A stretch of 64,000 nucleotides of DNA from Chaetoceros tenuissimus (taxonomy: Eukaryota; Bacillariophyta; Thalassiosirophyceae; Chaetocerotales; Chaetocerotaceae). The DNA lies in the NCBI GenBank assembly GCA_021927905.1, contig BLLK01000032.1, positions 265,342-329,341 on the forward strand, given 5' to 3'. The notes beneath the pieces are model-generated. The model had not been told where the DNA came from, did no database searches, and worked only from the letters and a program-made list of their open reading frames with translations. Each line of letters starts with the position of its first letter. The stretch's first letter is position 1. This document shows, piece after piece, positions 41,328 to 51,280 of the stretch. Both the position numbers and the translations under genes were made by a program.

Positions 41328-41632
41328 ATTCCTTCAAGGAATGCACTGGATAGCACCTGTAATTGTAAATGCACCTCGTTTAATACCTCTCCCAGTTTAC
41401 CTTTCAATTAAAAAGAGATCAAATTGAAATACGGTCGATAAAAAAGCAAACAATTTCGAGATCTTTTCCTGATATACAGACAGACCATAATGGACAACAC
41501 GTCACATTTCACCTGTTTTGGTTTTGGACTTTAGACACAAAAGGTGCTATTGCGCTATTGCATGATATGAAAGCCTCACTATATTTCAATTCTCAACGAA
41601 ATACAAACATATATTGATCATCTGAAAACAAC
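41328..41632. promoter_or_regulatory. Divergent promoter, TATDN1 / plastid SDR
   Basis: About 300 bp between divergent genes, with an ACACGTCACATT element near 41499 resembling an ACGT-core bZIP site. Nothing else is seen. Confidence 0.35.
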
Positions 41633-42676
41633 ATGTTGAAATTATTTGCACTCTTGCAACTTTTTGCCATGTGCTCCGCTTTTGGCGATTTCAAAATGCC
41701 AAAGTTTGAACTTCCATGGGATAAACCGGTAGCGAATGGCTCTCCATCTGGTGCATCAAGTACTGCGCTACAACCTGGAGATACTATCGCAGTTGTAGGA
41801 GCTAGTGGTAATGTTGGAAAGCTTGTTGCTCTTCGACTATCTGATACTTACAAAGTCAATGGCATCGTTCGTGATGCATCTTCTGTTGAAAAGTTTTTTG
41901 AAGGGAGAGAGGATTCCATCAAGTTATTTGAAGCAAATCTTTTGGATGAAATGAGATGTGCTTCAGATGGCGAGGATTTTGCTTGTCCAGATAAATTGAT
42001 TGAACCTCTCAGAAATGCGAATGCTATTGTGATTTGCAGTGGAACAACTGCCTTCCCAACCAAGGCATGGACTAAATCTGGCGAAGACGAAGTTTCAAGT
42101 TATGTACTAAAGTCACTTCTTGATAATTCATTTTCCATAAAGAAAACAATTTCATCTCTAGATGAACAGGGGCTCAATACGCCAAACAATGTTGATGCAA
42201 AATCAAATGAATTCATAGTCAAAGCATGGAACAAAGCTTGCAAAGCTACTCAAAAAAGGATTATTATGTTGAGCTCTATCGGCGTTCAGAGAAGGGAAAG
42301 TATGCCTTTCCCAATTTTAAACACTTGTGGAGTACTCGATGCAAAGGCAGCTGGAGAGAAGGCGATTGAAGATGCGGCAAAGGAGAATGGATATTCATAT
42401 ACGATCATTAGGCCAGGTCAACTTTTTGGGGGACCGTATGATAACAATTACTACCTTGGTACTCTATTTCAATTAGACAAGGATGCTGCGACCCAGGATG
42501 TACAAGTTGGAAAGGGTGACGAACTTCTCGGTGATACTTTGAGAAGCACACTTGCTGAAGTAACTGCTCAGATTGCAGAAGGAGATTATGCTAGGGATTT
42601 GGACTTTGCTGTAGTGAATGTTAAGGGAGAAAGTCCTACAGTGGACATCGTCAAGGAGCGCTTGAGTATGTTGTAA
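41633..42676 (+). CDS. Plastid atypical SDR / NmrA-like NAD(P)-binding protein
   Basis: The 347-residue protein begins MLKLFALLQLFAMCSAFGDF, a signal peptide with an SAF cleavage motif, so plastid import is likely. The Rossmann fold opens with IAVVGASGNVGKLVALRLSD (GxxGxxG), then VNGIVRDASS and ANAIVICSGTTAFPTKAW. RIIMLSSIGVQRRESMPFPI and YTIIRPGQLFGGPYD are the expected motifs after the catalytic region of atypical (extended-like) SDRs such as HCF173 and NmrA relatives. No canonical YxxxK dyad is evident, so it may bind NAD(P) as a regulator or act as a reductase. The substrate is unknown. Confidence 0.82.
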   Translation: MLKLFALLQLFAMCSAFGDFKMPKFELPWDKPVANGSPSGASSTALQPGDTIAVVGASGNVGKLVALRLSDTYKVNGIVRDASSVEKFFEGREDSIKLFEANLLDEMRCASDGEDFACPDKLIEPLRNANAIVICSGTTAFPTKAWTKSGEDEVSSYVLKSLLDNSFSIKKTISSLDEQGLNTPNNVDAKSNEFIVKAWNKACKATQKRIIMLSSIGVQRRESMPFPILNTCGVLDAKAAGEKAIEDAAKENGYSYTIIRPGQLFGGPYDNNYYLGTLFQLDKDAATQDVQVGKGDELLGDTLRSTLAEVTAQIAEGDYARDLDFAVVNVKGESPTVDIVKERLSML

Positions 42677-42929
42677 CTAAACTTATTTATTGTAAAGAAT
42701 CAAATTATCATAGAATAGGAAATAAAATAATAAACTGAAATAAGCAAAAAAGAGGAAAAAGAAAATAACAATGACAAGATGAAATCTTTTCGTCTGTCCG
42801 TTAACCGTAACACACATCACCTCCAGCCTCCAAGCGATTGTGAATTCGTCTCATTTTTAGGTCAATCAAAACTGTAAAAACTTATTCAACTAAACCTGAA
42901 GTCTTTCCAAATAACAATCGATATAACTA

Positions 42930-43527
42930 ATGATGCCATCAAGTGCGAATGATATGAATCCATTGTTCTGCTTTTTAGCCATTGTTCTGCTTTTTAGCGG
43001 GAGCACTTCTTCCTTCCCTAGCTTTCGTATTTCTACAGAACAAGGAAGTGAAGAAAATAGATAATATTTCAATAGGTTCCGGAGAAGAATATGATGACGA
43101 AGGCGATGACGATTCATCTGCTGCACCTGATGTTGCTACAGATATATCGCAAGCTTGGGGAATGAAAGATGCACCATACAAAATGGTTTTATGTGTCAAT
43201 ACTAGTTTAGGAATGGGCAAGGGAAAGATAGCTGCTCAATGCTGCCATGCAGCTGTTGGATGTTATAAAAGAGCAAGAACTGCATGCCCAGCTGGGTTAG
43301 CAGCTTGGGAACGAACAGGCTGCGCAAAGATTGCAGTGAAATGTCCAGATGAAAAAGAAATGATGGAAGAAATTCTTGTAAAGGCAATTCAAGCAGGAAT
43401 TCCTGCATACTTTGTAGAAGACGCTGGTAGAACACAAATTGCAGCAGGAAGTCGAACAGTATTGGGTCTTGGACCTGCTCCTGTTTATGCATTTGAAGGA
43501 ATCACATCTCATTTAAAATTAATGTAG
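42930..43527 (+). CDS. PTH2: Peptidyl-tRNA hydrolase 2; start displaced by a 19-bp duplication
   Basis: The frame to 43527 carries the complete PTH2 domain: YKMVLCVNTSLGMGKGKIAAQ, CCHAAVGCYKRA, ERTGCAKIAVKC, GIPAYFVEDAGRTQIAAGS and TVLGLGPAP. The enzyme frees tRNA from stalled peptidyl-tRNA. The open frame only reaches back to a TTG at 42982 and has no ATG. Just upstream the 19-mer CATTGTTCTGCTTTTTAGC occurs twice in a row (42961-42979, 42980-42998). Counting one copy only, the ATG at 42930 is exactly in frame and adds MMPSSANDMNP plus a hydrophobic anchor, matching the membrane-anchored N-terminus of eukaryotic PTH2. As written, the ATG frame ends at a TAA near 43063. Either the duplication is a sequence or assembly error, or this allele is frameshifted. 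Confidence 0.85.
42961..42998 (+). repeat. Perfect 19-bp tandem duplication in PTH2 5' coding region
   Basis: Two adjacent identical copies of CATTGTTCTGCTTTTTAGC. The length is not a multiple of three, so it shifts the frame between the ATG at 42930 and the PTH2 domain. Confidence 0.95.
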
Positions 43528-43964
43528 GAACAACATGTGGAGAAATAAACAAGTGTGAGCAAAGGGATCTTTTTTGATTCATGAACGATTTTGTTCAAGC
43601 AATATAATAAATAATGCACTTTTTTCAAATAAATATTTCTTTAAAGGAGTAATACAGACAAGCAAGGGTACATCTACCTTTTACTATGGACGGATAATAT
43701 GAATCTATTTTCAAAAATAATGATGAGAGTTTTTTAAAAGAAAGATCTTGAATCTATCCTCCTCCTCTCCCCCTTTCTTCCTTTCTTGCCAGCTGGAGTC
43801 TTTTCCAAAGATCAGGAAAAATCCAAAGAACAACGCACTTTCAGTCCTCAAGTTCAACTTGGCAACATGATGGCTCATCCCCAGCGAAACAATAATAACA
43901 ATTCCTTATTGGATCGTACCAATCTCATTAATTTCACTTTGTACATCAATTTCACATCAATAAA
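43528..43964. other. Spacer between PTH2 and GSA genes
   Basis: 3' UTR and promoter. A pyrimidine-rich run (CCTCCTCCTCTCCCCCTTTC) at about 43760 lies about 200 bp before the GSA start. No gene is seen. Confidence 0.35.
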
Positions 43965-45611
43965 ATGAAGCTCGCATTCGCAACCGCACTTATGGCAAGC
44001 ACTGCTGCTGCTTTCTCCCCAGCATCTGTGCCATCAGCAAACACTGCTTTGAAGATGTCTGCTGTAGAAACTGAACTTTACACTTTTGAGAAATCCGAGG
44101 AAATTTTCGCAGCAGCTAAGGAGGTGAGTTTCGCTAGAAGGAAAGGTGAAAAGGAGCTTGTTCGCAATTCACAAGCTATGGTGGATATATCATTTTTATG
44201 CACTGATTCCTAGAGAAAACATGAACCTCTAGAGAAGAGCCTAAGAAAGAAAATTTTGATGTATGGAAGACGCACAAAGAAAAAAGAAAAAAAAATTGAT
44301 GTATGGAAGACGCACAAAGAAAAAAGAAATATACTATCTTTATTCTCACATTTCTAATTCTTGTACTATTAGCTTATGCCTGGTGGAGTATCTTCCCCAG
44401 TACGTGCTTTCAAGTCTGTTGGAGGAAACCCAGTTGTATTCGATAGAGTAAAGGGAGCATACGCATGGGATGTTGATGACAACAAATACATTGACTACGT
44501 TGGAACTTGGGGACCAGCTATCATTGGACACGCAGATGATGAGGTTCTTGATGCAGTAAAGGCAACCATGGATAAGGGATGCTCTTTCGGAGCTCCATGT
44601 CTTCTTGAGAATCAGCTCGCACAGAAGGTAATTGATGCAGTTCCATCCGTAGAGATGGTTCGTTTCACCAACTCTGGAACTGAGGCGTGCATGGGAATGA
44701 TCCGTCTTGTACGTGCATACACTCAGCGTGAGAAGGTTATCAAGTTCGAGGGATGCTACCACGGACACGCTGATTCCTTCCTTGTACAGGCTGGATCTGG
44801 AGTTGCTACCCTTGGACTTCCAGATTCCCCAGGAGTTCCAGCATCCGCAACTGCTGCAACCCTTTGTGCACAATACAACGACATCGAATCTGTTAAGAAG
44901 ATTTTCGAGGATAACAAGGACGAAATTGCTGCTGTAATCCTTGAGCCAGTTGTTGGAAACTCTGGATTCATCAAGCCAGACAAGGAGTTCCTTGAGGCAC
45001 TTCGTGAGATCACCACTGAGAATGGATCAGTTCTTGTATTCGACGAGGTAATGACTGGATTCCGTGTTGCATATGGAGGAGCACAAGAATACTTTGGAGT
45101 AACACCAGATGTAACCACTATGGGTAAGGTAATTGGAGGAGGACTTCCAGTAGGAGCATACGGAGGAAAGAGAGAAATCATGGAGTTGGTTGCTCCTGCT
45201 GGACCTATGTACCAAGCTGGAACCCTTTCTGGAAACCCACTTGCAATGACTGCAGGAATCAAGACTATGGAGCGTCTTGAGCAGCCTGGAGTACACGAGG
45301 AACTTGAGCGCAAGTCTAAGATGCTCATTGATGGAATTGTAGCTGCTGCTGAGAAGCACGGACATGAAATTAGTGCTGACTGTGCTGGTGGTATGTTCGG
45401 ATGGTATTTCACCAAGGGACCAGTAAAGAACTTCCAAGATGCAACCAAGGCTGATCCAGAGAAGTTCGGAAAGTGGCACCGTATGATGCTTGAGCGTGGA
45501 GTATACCTTGCACCATCTATGTATGAGGCAGGATTCATGTCCATGGCTCACACAGAAGAGGATATCAAGAGAACTATCGAAATTGCTGATGAGGTATTGT
45601 CTCAATTGTAA
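43965..45611 (+). CDS. GSA: Glutamate-1-semialdehyde 2,1-aminomutase, plastid
   Basis: Exons 43965-44123 and 44373-45611, with a 249-bp phase-0 intron (GTGAGT...TTAG), give 465 residues. Exon 1 encodes a signal peptide and transit peptide with an AAAFSPAS cleavage motif and the first residues of the enzyme. Exon 2 carries [66 protein letters not shown] and the PLP lysine Lys305 in [18 protein letters not shown]. The enzyme converts glutamate-1-semialdehyde to 5-aminolevulinate, the precursor of chlorophyll and heme, in the plastid. It is complete and strongly codon-biased. Its intron carries a tandem repeat. Confidence 0.97.
44256..44329 (+). repeat. 40-bp-period direct repeat within the GSA intron
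   Basis: TTGATGTATGGAAGACGCAC and the following purine-rich tail occur at 44256-44289 and again at 44296-44329. The match is perfect over about 34 bp, with a poly-A joint. Confidence 0.9.
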
Positions 45612-46217
45612 ACTTTCTCAATTTTTGATGATGAAATTGTACTACATAAAGCCATAAAAATATAAAAAGTGAAATAATAGTTTAGTTTTCTGGATTTTTA
45701 AAAGAGAGCCTAGTCGAAGATGTGAGGCTTGGTGGCATTGAAACTTTCTTGCTCATGAAGACTTTATGAAGAACAAAACTATCGCCAGAAAATAGAATCA
45801 TCAATGTGAATGAAAAATGACCCTTACAATGCTGATTCTGACTTTGACCGTAGGTATAGGGTGCAGGTGGTCACACAAATATCTTCATTTTCCAACCTTT
45901 CGTAAAGCTATCATCTGATTAAAATATGCTCTGTAGGACTATGAGTAGGTTAACAAAAGAGACTTGAGCCTTGCGCAATACTTCCTTTTTCATCCAAGTT
46001 GAAGAACACAATAGAATTTCTAGGAAATAGGATAGGTTACGATCTTTCAAACTATCCGTGAAGACTAAGGACTTATGGTCGATGACGTGAAGTTTTGTTG
46101 ATGAGGAAAGATTTGTTGTGCCGGCACACAGGAAAGAGCCAATACACCATGCACCAATTGTTTTATCTTGTAAACGAGTTTTTCTATAGACTAATAGACT
46201 AAGTACATATTCACACA
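45612..46217. other. Spacer before the small plastid protein gene
   Basis: 3' UTR of GSA and promoter sequence. A 99-residue minus-strand ORF lies here without any supporting feature. Confidence 0.35.
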
Positions 46218-46901
46218 ATGGTTAACGCTAAGCTTTTCATCGGTGGTGAGTAGAATACAGATGTTGGAAAAAATTTGAGAAAGATCTGAATAGAGGAAGA
46301 AAGTTTGTCACGAAGAACTTCAACTTACATTTTTTCGATTTTCTTCTTTCACATCACAGCACTTCTTGCTGCAAGTGCAAATGCTTTCGCTCCAGCACCA
46401 ATCTCCCGTTCTACCACCTCCTTGAACGCTGCTGTAGTTGATGATAATGGAAATAATATTGCAGTAAAGAATCTTCTTGAGCAAGTAGAGAACACAAAAC
46501 TTCTTTCTCAAGTTGCAAAGGCTGGACTTTTGTCAAAGGCACAAGCTTCTGGAATTTCCTTGACCAAGCTTGAACCACTTCTTAAGCTTGCTGCTTCAAA
46601 CAAGGATGTTATGATTCTTCTTGAGGCTGCTGCTCCAGAGGCTCTTCCTCTTCTTCCAAAGATTGTAGACCTTGCTCCAGGTGCATTACCACTTCTTGGA
46701 CAGGCTATCTCTATCTCCCCAGGAGCTTTACAAGGAGCTGCTGCTGCATCTGTAGCTGCTGCAGCTGCTGGAGTATACCTTATCCCTGATGACACTGTTG
46801 CACAAGTAGCTGCACAAACTTTGCTTGTAGGAACACTTGGAGTTGCTGCTCCTGCTGCATCTGTAATTGGAGCTGGAGTTCTTTCAAAGATCAAGGGTTA
46901 A
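46218..46901 (+). CDS. Small hydrophobic plastid protein, DUF1118/RIQ-like
   Basis: Exons 46218-46245 and 46360-46901 with a 114-bp intron (GTGAGT...ACAG) give 189 residues. Splicing creates a textbook plastid leader, MVNAKLFIGALLAASANAFA followed by PAPIS, with the ASAFAP-type NAFAP site. Exon 2 alone has no proper start. The mature part begins with LLEQVENTKLLSQVAKAGLLSKAQASG, short Leu-rich repeats, and continues with LPLLPKIVDLAPGALPLLGQ and two Ala/Gly-rich membrane helices around YLIPDDTVAQVAAQTLL. This architecture resembles the plant DUF1118 proteins RIQ1/RIQ2 of thylakoids, linked to photoprotection and membrane stacking. That link is from memory of the family pattern. Codon bias suggests high expression. 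Confidence 0.75.
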
Positions 46902-47669
46902 ATAATGAGTCCGAAATTTCATATGTAATAATATGCCGTCACGATATATTGGCAAAATACAAATCATGTCTACTGCAGTGCGTTGAATCAGAATGAACAA
47001 CAGGGCAAAAATTGAATTTTGGAAAATGTCACATCTCTAGTCTAGTCAAATGAAAAATAAAAAAAAATGTACAGGTCTAATTTTTGAAATGATTATTGAT
47101 CTGACTTTGTAATAAAAAATCATGATTGAAAATGAAGAATTATCATATACCTTACCTTGAAATTGGTTGAACCGTTACATTTCGTATTTTTATGGTTTCT
47201 ATTGCAGAGTTGAATTCATGACACATTAATAGTATGGTGCAATAATAGGTTTCGAGCGTTCTTTCAAAATTAGTCTGATTTCAGCGAAATTGGAGAGAAA
47301 TACAAAATACCTGTAGGAATATACTCCTCCAATAGAATGATCACGAAAGTAATTATTTACAAACATATGAGCATGAATAATCAAAATATTTTAAAAAATC
47401 TTTTGTAAATTGTTTGATTTATATCAACACGTATTTACTGGTTGGCATATAAATATTGACATTGATTATTTCTCTATTTTCTCTTTCACACGAATGAATC
47501 GGTATTCTGAAAAAATTAGTCAATATAGAAATTTTGCATCGCCGAAACATTCCTGAACCTATCGCTGATCGCTCATCTCATCTATATTTCCCATTCTTTA
47601 TCTCACAATCATTTCAAAGCAAACTTTTTCAACAACTACACAGCGCTAGAGCTACAACACGGAACAATC
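46902..47669. other. AT-rich spacer, no gene seen
   Basis: About 770 bp of AT-rich sequence with poly-A tracts near 47057. No coding or structured feature is apparent. Confidence 0.45.
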
Positions 47670-49025
47670 ATGGTGCATATGATAAAGGGAAAACTTCAGG
47701 AAAAGAACTTCATTGAGCTTGATGAAAACCAGGCTGCGCAAGTTCCTTTTCCTCCTGGCTGCAAAGTGATTGTCCTCAATCAGGGTTCTTTGCAATGCAC
47801 TGGAGAAGTATCGGGTGTCTACATCTCTTTCGAGCACAATTCTAGTACATGTAAAAAATACTATAGAGTTGAATCAGTAGACGCGAAAGGATTTGCAGCA
47901 TCTGAAATTGTTCTAGGCGATAGTGTACGATATGCTATTAACTGTCCAATAATGATTTCTTCTAGCACTGATAGAAATGCAGATGCAACAACTGTTGATG
48001 GTGTTATCAAAGGATTTGAGATTCAGGATTCTGAAGATGAGTCATCTGATAATCATAAGTTTTTGTACACCGTAGAGGTCTGCGCAGTTTCTTCTAGAGG
48101 AGACGAGAGGGTTTTTCGTCAGAGAGGTATCGAGGCTGATCACATTCGCTTTAGACCTGTTTCTGAGAATATTGAAACTGTAACAAACAGTGCAAGTAGC
48201 TTTGATGAAAAGACTTCAGTTGTTTCGCTTGAGGAACAACCTTCAGCTGCACTCCACAGTAGTTTCATTTCTCCAATGAAAGCGGCACCTAGCGTGAAGA
48301 CCCATAAAAGAAATACCTTTACTGCTCCACCTCAGCCTACACTTGCTTCGCCACCACCTAGTCATGGTAAAGTAGCTATGATGCAATCACCAACTCCTTC
48401 TGTTAGTAATGAGGGAACCGATCGCAACCTTGTGTCTCTCGACAAATGTCACCCTCTCCCTCTCCCTCACCCAGTCCATTTTCAAGGGAAGTTTGATAAG
48501 CATGCAAAGATTCCTGACTTTTCATTCGTCACAAACTTTAAGCCAGACATTGGCCAAGATGGAAGAAGGTGCTGTGTTATGTGTGGAAAATTTCGTATGC
48601 TCAATAGTGGAAAGTCAACAAAAACAAAGTCAATGAAGTCAACTTCTCAGTACTCTGTTGATAATATTGTTATTCCTAACCAAAACAAGGGTGTTTGTAC
48701 TGAGTGTGATGTAAATGTATGGGTTCTCAATAAATGTGGAACTCAATTTAAATGGTGCAAGGGATGCAAGGTAAGCTCATGTTCTCTTTCCAACAGTAGC
48801 TTAGCTAGTAATTGCCTCAATCCTAACATTTGTTATTTATAGAATTTCAAAGCATGGTGCACTTTTGGAGAAAAGGGATCTGCTACTAAATGTATGTGTT
48901 GTCGTGACCGCCAGAAGGAGAAATATGCTCAATCAAAGAAGAGAAAAGCAGCTATGGAATTAGCGCAGATGGCATCTAGTCACCATTCAACAAAGAGACC
49001 AATGTTGTCTCAATTCTACGAGTAG
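47670..49025 (+). CDS. Cys-rich zinc-ribbon-like orphan protein
   Basis: Exons 47670-48770 and 48843-49025, with a 72-bp phase-0 intron (GTAAGC...ATAG), give 427 residues. The N-terminal 170 residues form a compact, beta-rich domain (PPGCKVIVLNQGSLQCTGEV, later HKFLYTVEVCAV). A Pro/Ser-rich linker follows. The C-terminal 140 residues have paired cysteines: CCVMCGKFRML, VCTECDVNVWVL, FKWCKGCKNFKAWCTFGEKG and KCMCCRDRQKEKY. The intron falls between KWCKGCK and NFKAWC, and splicing is needed to complete the cluster. At least ten ordered Cys suggest a zinc module binding nucleic acid or protein. The basic tail (KKRKAA) is nuclear-localisation-like. I know no named family for it. Confidence 0.75.
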
Positions 49026-49216
49026 GAGACATATTTTCAAATGGGAAACAGAAAAATGGACTTCTCTGGAGATAAAAGGGGTACATATATGAAATATTAG
49101 TAAGGCCTTTCAAATATAATAGATCCATATTTTCGAGTAATGTCAGTATTTTTGAAAGACCTACTCTATTGAATAGTTACAATTATCAATCTTTTTTACG
49201 TAAACACGAAAGTTAA

Positions 49217-50594
49217 TCATGGGAACCACCTCTTAGGTTCAGGTGGAACGTCTACACGATATCTAGCCAATACGTCCTTTACAAATCTGTTAAGAATATA
49301 GCCGGTTAGGCCCCAACAAACATGAGGACCTCCTATGAATAAGAAAAGAATGATACAATATGAGCATTCATCCTTGATTACAGTTCAACAAGCATGTTGA
49401 CATTACGGAGTCCAGCGCTTTTCAAAGTTTGCAAGTCTTACCTGTGAATATAGGAGCAAAGTCAGGTCGACGAACCCACCGTTCTCTTTCAAGGAACAAG
49501 GCAAGAGGAACAGTGAAACACTCTGCAACTTCATCTGAATTAGGCCGTAGGTCAATATCACCTATTTCCCCGATATAGCAAACTACAGGAGTAACGGCAA
49601 CCCCAACTGTCGAAGATGTGCACATGAGATATGAAATGTATTAATGATGGGATATATCATGGACTTGAAAGTTGCTACAATACTCACCTAAATGATGAAC
49701 TTCTCCCCAATTACATCGTAAAACTCCAAGGGTGACGACGTGTTGACTGTTTTCTTCCAATCCTTCAATTTCTTCATACATTTCACGAAGGCATGTATCG
49801 ACAATAGATTTATCATTTGAACTGCTAACCATTCCTCCAGGTAAACAGACTTCGTCTGCATGAGCTCTAAGCTTTGCACTCCTCTTTTCGAAAAGGACAC
49901 ATGGAACACCATCTACGTTGCATAAAGGTAATACTACTCCAGCTCTCCTCTGATGTGCCTGTCCTACTCGTCTTGGCATTCTATTCAGTCCCTTTCGCAG
50001 CATTTCCAACGAGGCTTGATCAAAGCCATTACTAAGATCAAGCCTAATTTCTTTCCTTCTTCTTCTTTCTACGTATCTTTGTTCGAAAGGTCGGAGTATA
50101 ACTGAAAGTTCATCAATCTTTTGCTCAGCGAGTAAAGTAGCACAAAGTTGCAGAACGTCTTCGCGATCCCGCAATGCAGATGCCAATGATGGAACAGTAT
50201 AATTCTCTATCAGTAATCTCATATCTTCAGCTGGATCCTCACGTAAAACACCTAATTTACGTTGTCTCATTCTACCTCCTTGCCTCTCTTGAATACCAAT
50301 ATGATCTATGATGCTACGCATTGAACTCAGATCAGTTTCATCAACCGAACGATTCCAATACATTGGCAAACGATCTGGAATATTTTCTTCTTGGTCTTCT
50401 TTCGGTAACCATACTCTCTTTGGATTTCTCTCTTTTGATGAATCTTCTTCATTTTGAACCTTCTCCCTGTTTTCTGGAGAAATGGAAACATTTGAGAAGC
50501 GATTGGAAGTTGTTGTCATAGATTTACACATCATTTTCATTCCATATTTTCTCGAAGAAGCCATGAAAGGAAAGTAGGAAGTTAAAGCCATCAT
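49217..50594 (-). CDS. Nudix hydrolase, CoA pyrophosphatase (NUDT7/8) type
   Basis: Three exons on the minus strand, 49688-50594, 49442-49606 and 49217-49332, give 395 residues; introns are 81 and 109 bp with donors GTGAGT and GTAAGA, and the phases agree. An N-terminal extension of about 190 residues is basic and partly presequence-like. The Nudix domain contains AGVVLPLCNVDGVPCVLFEKRS and the box GGMVSSSNDKSIVDTCLREM continuing YEEIEGL; the REMYEE core is intact. Upstream HADEVCLPGGM matches the CoA-specific signature (LxxHxGExxFPGG), with changes. Exon 2 gives VTPVVCYIG, and exon 3 ends with CWGLTGYILNRFV, typical of CoA-type Nudix proteins. It likely splits CoA or acyl-CoA into phosphopantetheine and 3',5'-ADP in an organelle. 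Confidence 0.88.
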
Positions 50595-51280
50595 AGCTTT
50601 GGTCGTTTTATAGGTAGAAGTACTAAGTCTATTTATTGTAAAGGATGAAACAGATATGAATATGCAACATGCAGCACTTTAAAAGTGTGTAGTTTTGACT
50701 TGTATTTCGTATTTCGTATTTCAAAATTTCTCTTTCGGGTGTCAACATTTTGAGGTCGTTACAACATAGAGAAGCGAATCACAGGACATGAGCACATTTC
50801 CAGGTCCCATCTTTATGCTTCGCGGATTTTTGGGTATCTTGAACATACGTCAGCCACTGCTTACACAAAGTCTTTTTTGTTTGAACATCATTATTTCCGT
50901 TCTAATCTTGGTGGCCACCACATAATACACCATCGTCAGTTCTGACGAAGAAATAGTGCGCAGCTTATCCTAGGTAAGAAATTGGAGAGGATCTCAACCA
51001 GTTATCATGAACAAGAGAGACCACGGTGCTGACAAATAACTTTCCAACTCATTCTTTCTTGAATCATAGTCACGTCATACATATTGAGTGAATTCATTTC
51101 TACCTTTATTACAATTGCTTTTCTCATTTTGTAGCAGTTTCACATTGAAAGCTAATACCACAAAAGAAGAAAAACTCCAAGCCCTGCACATTTCCATTTT
51201 GCTATTGTACACAAATACTTATCCAAACATACGTCACTGCTACTCAAGAATTGGCAACAAGAAGAATCGAATTAAATATC
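50595..51280. promoter_or_regulatory. Divergent promoter region, Nudix / CER1-like
   Basis: 686 bp between divergent genes. It contains tandem TTCGTATTTCG copies near 50705-50720 and CACGTCA near 51071. No gene is seen. Confidence 0.35.

Noticed and set aside
44756-45544. 262-codon minus-strand ORF opposite GSA aminomutase
   Set aside because: Antisense shadow of a codon-biased gene.
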